Source: Topomyia yanbarensis | Lineage: Eukaryota; Arthropoda; Insecta; Diptera; Culicidae | Assembly (NCBI RefSeq): GCF_030247195.1 | Contig: NC_080672.1 | Coordinates: forward strand, 94,560,113 to 94,624,112 | Direction of reading: 5' to 3' | DNA length: 64,000 nucleotides | In this document: in pieces, positions 47,585-56,586 of the stretch | Numbering within the stretch: the first letter of the stretch is position 1 | Layout: each line of letters opens with the position of its first letter | Position numbers and translations under genes: made by a program | The notes under the pieces: generated by a model | Seen by the model: the letters and a program-made list of their open reading frames with translations, nothing else | Databases searched by the model: none | Told to the model about the DNA's origin: nothing

Positions 47585-48648
47585 GGTCGTCAAACGGTGG
47601 GATAACAAAATTCTCACAAGTTTCCTATCTCATGCCTCCACGCGAGTCTAAGTCTATTGATGACATTTGGTCTTTAGACCGGCGACGACTGGGTGCTATC
47701 AGCCTTCTGCCGATAGTAGCAGAATGAGAGGGTGCGAACAGATCTAGTCGAGAAAACATTGCCGTAAAAATGAATAGTTGATCGGAAATTAGCCCCAATA
47801 CGAATAATCTGACTAGTATCTATGATCACGGGTCAATACGTATTGAAAATTCGCCACGTCTGTTTTTATGAACCTAATTTCAAGCTCCGTTATTGCTAAC
47901 AAACCCGTGCATCAGGTTAACAATCCTTTATATTTCCCTTCAGTGTTCGTTATTATCGCTCGTATACTTGTATTCCACAAACAATCTGATATGGAAAATA
48001 AGAAACACTTTCCTTGATTTATAACATCTCGTGCTATTTTTGCCTGTATAATGTATCACTCGGTAGTTTTCAAGCCAATAAATATATCGTAGAGAAGAAG
48101 TAGCGAATTCTGTCCAAATATTGTAGCAATAAATAGTGATCCGGCCCATTACGCAGATAAGATTAGCTTTTCTAGGCAATACTCCCACGGTCGGCCGAGT
48201 GAAGTTCAAATTGTTTTTGTTTAGGGAACATAGTATACTCTCGGTAGCCGGCTGCCTAGAACCAAAAACTAAACAAAATCTCTTTTTCGAGTGATCGTGC
48301 ACTCGAAGACTAACTAAACAACTACATAATAAAATATTCTTTACAATGCACATCGCTTGCTTGGGGCGAATCCTAGACCTGATACCCTTCCAAACTACCA
48401 ACTCCGCGACACCTATGGAAGAGTCTGATGAATCGTCGTCCTTCCGTTAAGTAGGTGGAGCATCAACACTTCCTGTCTACCTTATCCTTCCCCGTGAACG
48501 ATGGAGATGGGGGCGGCCGACAATGATGGCTATCATACTGTTGAGGTTTTAATATGGGTCGGATTGGTATGAATTCCTACTTACCATTTCCTAAACAACT
48601 CTTATTAGATAATCAGCACAACACATCGCAACGCAACGCAACGCATGC
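47585..48648 (+). mobile_element. Non-LTR (RTE-like) insertion with 19-bp duplication
   Basis: The 19-bp sequence AGACTGTCACAAAAAGCCA occurs at 47566-47584 and 48649-48667, and the right arm of the host transposon confirms the uninterrupted site. The insert ends in a short tandem tail (CGCAA repeats, about 48624-48645) preceded by a GATGGAGATGGGGGCGGCCG-like segment. Variable duplications plus a tandem 3' tail fit a 5'-truncated RTE-type element in plus orientation. A short open frame at about 47630-47727 (MPPRESKSIDDIWSLDRRRL) may be the end of its ORF. Clade is an inference. Confidence 0.65.
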
Positions 48649-49099
48649 AGACTGTCACAAAAAGCCACTATGCATATTTAGTTTAACAAAATTGATCTAG
48701 ACTGTCCTTTGAAAAGGGCCAAACTTTTTTTACTATTTTTTTTCAAATGGTCTAAAAATGACAAATCCTACAAAAAATGTTGTAGGAGTGGTTTTCACAA
48801 AATTAGTAAAATTTTCGAACAAAAATATTGAAAAAATTCTTCATTGACTCCTACACTGATAAAATCGATTTTAAAATTTGAAGTCGATTTACAAAAAAAC
48901 CCCAATTTTGTTCCAAGATAGATAATTATGTTCCCTACCTACCGTCAAAAATTCCAGTTGGGCACTTTCAAGGAAAAAAGTTATTTGAAAAAAACTTTTC
49001 TTTGTCCAAACTGAATTTTTTTACTTCAGTGTATTTTTTTCGAAAACTAAACCAATGAAAGTCATAATCATCTCAGAATCCAATAAAACTCTGTTTCTG

Positions 49100-50086
49100 A
49101 GAAGATATTGTCTAATTTAGCAACTAAGCATATTTTTTAAGGGGTTAACTACTTTTGCATTTTTCATGAAATCGAAATTTTTTTATTACTTTATCTGAAA
49201 GTACAACTCCTTGCGAATGTTTTCTCAATTTTTTTTATAAAGATCCAAGAAATAGATCGAAAGTTACAGCGCACAATTTTAAACGCGATTATCTCGTAAG
49301 ATTGTTTTACTAAAAATGGTTTTTCCGTGATCACGATTGCCGAAAAACTACTCAATCAATTTTCTTAATTTTTTTTTCAATTGATCGTAATTAATTCCCT
49401 TTTTATTCATAAATTTTTGTTTTATGGATAAGAATTTTTAATACAATTTTTAGAGCTTAAAACAGCGATTTTTTACAAAAAACGTTCTCGAATGCAGGAA
49501 AAATTATTATTTATTCAACTAAACGTTATGGTACGAGGAATACTCATATACTAATGGATTTTTTTGAGTTTTGGTATTTTAGATGATCTATTGGTCTCCA
49601 ATCGTGATCACCGCAAATCTCTTAAATAAAAAAGGGTTTCGGGGAAAAAGCCATAACTCCGCCAATTATCAATTTATTTTTATAAACTTATGCTTGTTTA
49701 TTTTACTGAAAAATGTACTACCAAAATATTATAAGTTTGATGTAATGAAATCATTCCTTTATTCCTTCACGTAAATTCAAGCTTTCTTGACATTTTTATC
49801 ACTAAAAGGTATGTAACCCCTTAATCAAGAATCCCATTTAAAAGAGTTTATGTCGTTAATCAAATATTCCATTATTCCTTTTTTTCATTTTCTTGTTTAG
49901 TGCTGAAGAAGAATCAGAGAAAGAAATAACCACCATAACATTATGTATTGAATTTTACATAATTATTTATTTATTTTTATATATTACATTTGTCTTAAAA
50001 CTATCTTCATGCATGCTATTTTGTATTATTTCTATACAAGGAAAATATTTTTGGTTCATCTTCTGAATTAGAATACCTTTTCGTCT
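49100..50086. other. Internal non-coding part of the long-TIR transposon
   Basis: AT-rich, no ORF of note, between the left inverted repeat and the 3' end of the transposase-like frame. Confidence 0.5.
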
Positions 50087-50761
50087 CTACTTTGCCCTCA
50101 GGAATAGGCACAAAACTGTGGAAGTTCCAGATATTGTTTTGGCGTTATTATACAGCTCTTCGAGTTCTTCTGACATTTTGTTGTACTGTTCAGTGAATAT
50201 GTAGCAGAAAATTAATTTTGTGATATTTTTATCAGTTTGTTCAACTGCCCAGTTATATAGCTCTCGGGTAGTTATTATGGTATTTCCATAGTCGCGAGCA
50301 AGACTGGCTCTTTTTGCCATTCGCTTGAGAGTGCCACCAATAGCATCACAGGGTCCTTTTCCATGGGATGCTGCAACAAAATGCCATTCTACGTTTAAGG
50401 TTGGAGAGAGAATCGGCAAAAATCAAAAACGAAAAAAGCAGTTTTTTTTCCACACCGAGTGTTAGATCTTCATAAAAATCAATCAGCAATACTGTAACAA
50501 CATTTTACATAAGCTGACTGATTTTTATGAAGAACTAACACTCGGCGTGGAAAAAACTGCTTTTTCATTTTCGATTTTGGTCCATTCTATCTCCAACCTT
50601 AATTCATACTTTGACTGGAATCTACACAAGCTTGCAAAGTTTTTCTTATTTTTGTATTGTGCTGCTGCTCCATCAGACATAAAATAAATTTTAGAAAAGT
50701 TTGTCAATTGTTTCATAAAATTTATCAGATTTGAGAGGAATAAATGAACTGCAGTCTTCAA
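50087..50761 (-). pseudogene. Transposase-like protein, interrupted by a MITE
   Basis: On the minus strand, 50761-50603 encodes FLSNLINFMKQLTNFSKIY, then MSDGAAAQYKNKKNFASLC. After the 200-bp MITE, 50394-50087 encodes VEWHFVAASHGKGPCDAIGG, then TLKRMAKRASLARDY. Removing the MITE and one TTAA joins the two parts in one frame with no stop. The blocks SDGAAxQYKN and SHGKGPCDxxGG, with Asp residues in conserved-looking positions, suggest an acidic-residue (DDE-like) catalytic core. I recall similar blocks in uncharacterised invertebrate repeat proteins but cannot name the superfamily. The N-terminal part is missing or diverged upstream of 50761. Inactive as it stands. Confidence 0.6.
50399..50598. 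mobile_element. 200-bp hairpin MITE with TTAA duplication
   Basis: Ends GGTTGGAGA and TCTCCAACC, flanked by TTAA (50395-50398 and 50599-50602). The two arms pair over almost the whole element (for example CCACACCGAGTGTTAG with CTAACACTCGGCGTGG), leaving a loop of about 25 bp. TTAA targets are used by piggyBac and Kolobok elements; GG ends favour the latter, but this is an inference. Confidence 0.9.
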
Positions 50762-51409
50762 GTCTTCCAGTCTTTTAGTCTTCCAATCTTCCAGTCTTTA
50801 TTCAAGTTTGTTATGAATATATTCCAAATTGGTTACTGTTACTTTTAGCATCAGAAAACTAGCAGCTGGGGAAATGGATTCTGAGATGATTATGACTTTC
50901 ATTGGTTTAGTTTTCGATAAAAATACACTGAAGAAAAAAAAATCAGGTTGGACAAGGAAAAGTTTTTTCAAAAAACTTTTTTTCCTCAAAAGTGCCCAAC
51001 ATGAATTTTCGACGGTAGGTAGGGAACATAATTATCTATCTTGGAACAAAATTTCATCCAAATCGAAAAGGGTTTTTTTGTAAATCGACTTTAAATTTTT
51101 AAAATCGATTTTTTCAGTGTAGGAGTCAATGAAGAATTTTTTCAATATTTTTATTCGAAAATTTAACTAATTTTGTGAAAACCACTCCTAAAACATTTTT
51201 TGTAGGATTTGTCATTTTTAGACTATAGCCATTTGAAAAAAATAGTAAGAAAAGTTTGACCCTTTTCAAAAGACAGTCGAGATCATTTTTGGAAAAACAA
51301 AATATGCAAAGTGGCTTGTTGTGATAAAGTCTTCATGTACAGAAAGGTTCATTAAAATCTGAGAGGGTGCTGCCAACATTTGTTCGAGTTGGCGCGAAAT
51401 TCGTCAGCT

Positions 51410-52176
51410 GAAAACATGTTTTTCTAGATTGGTTTTCCTTGTATCCAAGATGTACACCGTCACGGTCTACTTTGAGCGCTCCAAACGTAAAATCGACACG
51501 GAAGAACCACTTGCACTGTAATAATTTGCTTATAAAGAACTACGTCTGTTTAAGATGTCAAGTTGATGCGATATATAGTTTCTTTTAAATTCACACGCAA
51601 AATTGAAAGGGATAAAAAACTGGAATTTATGATAATAGTTTGAGTTCAGGAAACATTCTGAATTTTGACTGCAAAAAATAGTTTAAAATAATCTAACCAT
51701 GGAGCTATAATCAAAAAACCAAACATCCAGTCAACACTGAACAACCCCAAATCGCAAGGCACAAACGGAGTCCTTTTTTCCAATTTTTAGAATGGCTCTG
51801 TGCAGGCAAGAATCAAGAAGGGTGTCGTAATAATCTTTCCCACGGTTTGTACGTAGCTTTTGTCACTGAGTTGAATTTCATACAAGGGGGAAAAGATTGA
51901 TATATATTGAGATTGACACCGGTTTTTCATTCATAGCGAAACGAATGAAGAGGTTGAAGGTTTTATGTTGTGCAATTGTTGTTCGCATTAAATTTCAAAT
52001 TTCACACACCACATAACAACCCAAACGCCGTGATCGATCATGCCGTTTATTTTAGTTACACCAGTTCAACCGGAACTTTAAGATTCGTAAGCCACATGCG
52101 TTCGAGAACCCAGAATGCAAAGCGACAGTTCATAATCCATCAACATACTCGCACGGCACGAATCACTTTCACTTAC
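51410..52176. other. 5' part of the giant intron, no element recognised
   Basis: Lies between the long-TIR transposon and the proposed first exon at 52177-52222. No ORF or repeat ends were found. Confidence 0.4.
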
Positions 52177-52222
52177 CTGGAACGTCGTTAAATCTCTTCA
52201 GTTTTGCCTTCGAAAATGACAT
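52177..52222 (-). CDS. Proposed first coding exon of the HMMR-like gene
   Basis: On the minus strand an ATG at 52222-52220 opens MSFSKAKLKRFNDVP and then meets GTAAGTG, a near-ideal splice donor, after one base of the next codon (phase 1). The vertebrate HMMR protein starts MSFPKAPLKRFND, so 11 of 13 residues agree. The acceptor at 31719 begins with two bases that complete the codon. The exon is far too short to show by ORF length; the case rests on motif, donor, strand and phase. If a further exon lies between, the downstream phase requires it to be phase 1 at both ends. Confidence 0.75.
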
Positions 52223-54472
52223 CTTCAACATTTATAACGGGTTTTGGGATCGATGTGACTCGATTTAAATTCAGATGAAACTTATTTGGATGGTATAAAT
52301 AACAAAAACGAAAAATCAACACACTAAACTTTTGAATAGACTTCGATTCCCGCGTGTTTGATGATAATAAATTATTAAATTATTAATAAAGAAAACTTTT
52401 CCAATTCTTTTCGTAACAAAGCTAAACAATTTTCAATCCAACATGTCTCTACATATGCTGAGAGACCGCACTTCCCTAACGTTTCTTTCTTTCTAAACAG
52501 GCTAAGCAAAGTTGCACGCTTATTCCATAACGGTCGTTTAGATTTCTTCGACGATTTTCTCTACTTGAACTGAGAACATCGAACGGCTGGCTGCTCGTTC
52601 TTCTGCGTACGCTCTATTGCAATGGTCTAAACTGGAGTGAGGACCCCCGTTCATTCTAGTGGCAAAAGTACCCTCTTTTTCCAATTTCTGCCTTTTCCTA
52701 CCGAAAAGAAAACGGTAACCGTAAAGATGCACTCACACAGCGATTTCATCATCCTGGTTCCGCTTCGGTCGGTGCCTTTGACGATGTTTGGAAGGGGGGA
52801 ATCCCTTCTCGAAGACGTGTGCTGAGCTGCCGTTGGTTTATGAGTCTTAACGATAGACGACGTAGATACTTATTATCGGATTGTGTTTGAATAGGCAACT
52901 GAAAAGGATAAGCAGGAGCAGCGCAATCCGATCAGCAGGCACTTCCCGTGTGTTGGGCATGTTAGGGTGGTTCTATATTTTATGCGGGAGATTCATAAAA
53001 TGGAGATTTTTCCACACAAGTAGGATATACTATTTAAAGAGTGGAGCAATCTAACGAATTAGATTCGCATATTCGAATTAGAGTCGGATTATTCTCTATT
53101 CGATTAGTTCACTGATACAAATTCGTTACTGTAAAAGTGCAATTAAAATATAAATTTTCGGACAATTTTTAGACTGCATTTATTCCAAACAACCAAATTA
53201 AAATGTCACGACTCGTCCAAATTGCACACAAAATATTACGACTTATCAAGCTTACAATCGTTTTAGGTTTCAATGTGGAGACTAGATTTGAAGTGATCCT
53301 GACTTTTTTTGCTTTTGGACCACCCTTGCGCACTCAAACATTAGTGTTTTTGATCCTGTCTCGATACCACTACATGCAGCAAAAATAATCAAAAAGGATT
53401 CCCGCTGCATCGATAATAAACATAACGTACATGAGTTGATTGGTTGTCCATATTAGATGTACACGGTTAGCGAGTTTAGTGCTTATTACCATTTTTGTTA
53501 ATTTTAGATAATTAAATCTTACCTGACTAACCTGTTAAGGGTTCACAGTTAGAATTTTAAAAATATCGAATTTGGGGTATTATCTGAAAGTAGTATATTA
53601 TAGACAATACAGTAGAAATGTCAAAATAATAGCATTCTTTCTGTGGAGTGCAAAACAAATTGAATTCAAAACTTAAAACACGTTTTTTGGAACCATATTT
53701 TCGAAGTCGATGATCACTATAACTTGAAAACAGCTTTACCGATTAGTTTGAATTTTTTGTCACTTATTCTGTATGTTGTCCTCCGGATTTGTTTGAACGA
53801 TCTTGCGAGTGAAATTTGTGAAACTTTGAATTGTCCGAATCCGTAATTTTTCGAAGAATCAATATTTTTCAAAAACGTCCGCGTCATGGCATTAACTAAT
53901 GATCCCTTCTTTCATAGATTTCTTCTATTAAAAATATATATGAACAAATCTTATATAACAATCGGAAACAATCTCATTTCGGATGTAATTTACTGGGATG
54001 AGGTTATTTTACGGTGCGGACATCAATGTGTTGTCATAAAGATGCTCTTGTTCCATGTATATTGTCGCAAGATGTTCAAAACATGGAAAAGCGCACCCTA
54101 TCATATAACGTAAGCAGAAACGACATAAACTACTCAATTTTCGAGAATTTTAAATGAGCACTGGAACTCCGGACAAGCGACCATCAGGAATTTTGCTTTA
54201 CAATTCAATGATTATTTCCATTTTCTTAGTTTTCGTTATCCTTGAGCTTGAACTTTACGTTAAAGAGCGAGAAAATGTCTTGAAATACTGAATCGATATT
54301 TTTTCAAATATTTTTACAGAAGGAAAACTAGGAAAGCAATGAAAAAAATGAAAAAGTCTCGAAAAAATTAATCGAGGGTAGCTAACAAACCGAAGCTACA
54401 ACGGAAAATTCTTCTTGAAAATTTTATTTGCTAAGAGAATATGAAATAATTTTGGGCGGCTCAAAATAAGCA
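52223..54472. other. Upstream region of the HMMR-like gene; no other gene seen
   Basis: Should hold the promoter and 5' UTR of the minus-strand gene. Open frames here (for example 53203-53388 and 53886-54113) lack recognisable domains and have AT-driven composition. No TATA box could be placed. Confidence 0.45.
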
Positions 54473-55030
54473 TTAACCCTCTAGTTCCCAACACCGCCTC
54501 TAGGCGGTCTCTATAAAAATCTAAATAAAACTACTAAAACATGATTGTATGTTGTCATCCGCACTAACATTTTTTTTCCCAACGCTCACACCCTTCATAC
54601 ACACACACATTATTTTAATATTCGTAGCTTTCTGTCAAAGGCATTTGAAGCTCAAAGTTGAAAATTCGAGGAAAACGTGGAAAAAAACTATTTTGTGTTT
54701 AGTGGTAATCTTCATTAAACAAATTTTAACTGTTTTTGGAAATTTCAATAACTAAAAAAAATATTTTTGAGTAGCCTGTTACTAGCATTTCACTGTAGAT
54801 GTGAATTGGTTTAGTGGAATAATTCGGAAGTTTAGGTTTTTTGGTAAAATACTTTGCCCGCCTATAGGCGGTGTTGGGCACCTGAGCGAAATTTTTTTTA
54901 GTCTTTAGTGATTACTTATCGTACCGAAACCAGTATTATGTGCAATTTTAGCTAAAAAACTCATGTTTTGAAAACTTTGGGTGAATGTTGCAGTTAGAAT
55001 ATGGATATTCTTATCATTTAATAATATTTA

Positions 55031-56258
55031 GGGGAGTCTGGGGCTAGTTGACAGAATTTTTTTTTCTCCTTTTGTATTAGACATATGGCGCTGTCTCTAG
55101 TTCTGCACTTCAAGTACTGTTTAATCCATTCTCCAATTTGTTTATGTTGCATTAAATTCTGTTTCGTACACGTTGTAAGCACGCAGAAAAAAGATTTGTA
55201 GGTTCAATAAATTTATGCATTAAATTCAATAAATTAAATTATTGGTCGGGAGACAATAAAATTATTTATTGAATTCAATAAAATTTATTTATTGTTTCAA
55301 TAAAACAAAATTATCGTTCCGTTTTTTCAATAATTATTTTATTGAAATTAAAAGAAAATTATTGATACTAAAAATGTATTTATTGAAAGCAAAAATTTGT
55401 TGTTGTTCTAATAAAAAAATATTTTCAAACCAATAAGTTTGTTTGTTAAAGTGATAAACAATAAATGATTGGATTCAATAACACATATTTTTGTTTTAAA
55501 TATGCTAATTTTTTCTGCGTGAGTGATATTGAGTTTTCGAGCGTATTAGAGTGAAGAGCCTACTTTACTCGTATTAGGAAGGGTGCCTCACAATTTCATT
55601 AATTACTCGGAATACAATTGATGTAATGCGTATGAATTGGCATCAATATATTTGCTTTCTTCTTATGAACCATTATGATATCAAAAATCGCCATTTGAAC
55701 TAATACGTTGAACAAAGATGGCTAACGCCGCTCTAACTCATTACCCTAAGTAACGTTCTTAAATTTCAGCATTTTTGTTATTTAGGGCGAGTTCAAAGCT
55801 ATTCCACGAATGACTAGATTTTTCGATAGCGCGCGAAAGGAACTTTCCTCGGCCGTATATGTAATATACGTAACCACAAGTAAAATTTGTTTTTTTGTTT
55901 GTTTACTTCGGAGTTTCACCTGAAAAATTTCGAAAATTTAGCTTTTGAATACAAATTGTGCGCCGAAATTAAAATGCACGATCATTGAGGCTGAAAAATA
56001 ATAATAAGTATCATTGATTTGCAGTTTTATTCAAAAAACATCTCACGCGATCCATACTTTATCATCAAAACTGGCCAGGTGGCATCATTGTGCGTATAGT
56101 CGTAAATTAGCGAGATTTCCGCGTCACATATTTAAAATTCTGTAATGCAGACAACAGTCCGCTCTTTTATGCAACGCATTCACTTTTACACGATCTTCTT
56201 AAATTAAAAACATAAAACATGATAAGTGAAACCATCGCCAGCAGACCCTGGACTCCCC
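55031..56258. mobile_element. 1,228-bp TA-flanked TIR element, nested
   Basis: Ends GGGGAGTCTGGGG and CCCTGGACTCCCC (imperfect, about 13 bp), flanked by TA (55029-55030 and 56259-56260). The GGGGAG terminus resembles that of the element at 43130-44497, which suggests a related Tc1/mariner-like family. No ORF. It holds a further nested element at 55180-55521. Confidence 0.65.
55180..55521. mobile_element. 342-bp MITE with CACGCAGAAAAAA ends, third nesting level
   Basis: Inverted ends CACGCAGAAAAAA and TTTTTTCTGCGTG. The interior is almost entirely variants of TTCAATAAATTTATTGAA in both orientations, so it is internally palindromic. The target duplication is not evident. Confidence 0.7.
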
Positions 56259-56586
56259 TACTATAAATTAGAAGTCAATAATTAAACAACCAAATCACTA
56301 GAGAAATACTCCTTACAGTTTAGGTATTTTGCGTTCTGATGGAGTCCAAAATATAAGAAACCATCTGTATTCGCTTATGTTGAAGTAACTAGAAGAAAAA
56401 GAAGTTTTTGTTTTTTATTCGCCCAGGTGCCCAACACCGCCTCTAGGCGGCCTACTAATTTTAAGGTCTTAATGAAAAACCCATTACTTCCAAGAATTTT
56501 CAACATTATTTTCGTTTTTCTCATCACAAGGCCCACCTCCAAAAGTTTTTTCAAGCCAAAAAAAAATTTGGGCGCTAGAGGGTTAA

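Larger units (their letters stand above)
47488..51409. mobile_element. Long-TIR DNA transposon (about 3.9 kb with nested insertions)
   Basis: Inverted repeats of more than 500 bp. The left arm is 47488-47584 plus 48668-49085; the right arm is 50876-51409. Both outer ends read AGCTGACGAATTT, then GGCAGCACCCTCTCAGAT. Inner parts share ACTCCTACACTGA, ATAATTATGTTCCCTACCTACCGTC and TCAGAATCC-type words. Weak similarity continues some 30 bp outside (TCTAGA), so the true termini may be slightly further out, and no target duplication was found. The minus-strand ORF at 50087-50761 is its transposase candidate. It carries two younger insertions (47585-48648 and 50399-50598). Confidence 0.8.
31720..52176 (-). 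other. Proposed 20.4-kb first intron of the HMMR-like gene
   Basis: Bounded by GTAAGTG after the exon at 52177-52222 and by TTTATAG before 31719, both phase 1. It contains the BEL/Pao fragment, hAT and Harbinger-like MITEs, several TIR elements, the tandem repeat and the long-TIR transposon listed separately. Vertebrate HMMR has an extra conserved PGAYD-type segment after the first residues; I could not find an exon for it here. Confidence 0.6.
54477..56582. mobile_element. piggyBac-type TIR element with nested insertions (2,106 bp)
   Basis: Ends CCCTCTAG and CTAGAGGG, flanked by TTAA (54473-54476 and 56583-56586). The CCCT terminus with TTAA is the piggyBac pattern. Subterminal repeats of CCCAACACCGCCTCTAGGCGG occur at about 54487, inverted at 54862, and again at 56428. 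The TA-flanked element at 55031-56258 sits inside, so the original was about 880 bp and had no transposase ORF. Confidence 0.8.

Noticed and set aside
47940..48401. 153-codon minus-strand ORF
   Set aside because: Lies antisense within the RTE-like insertion and has no domain; probably chance.
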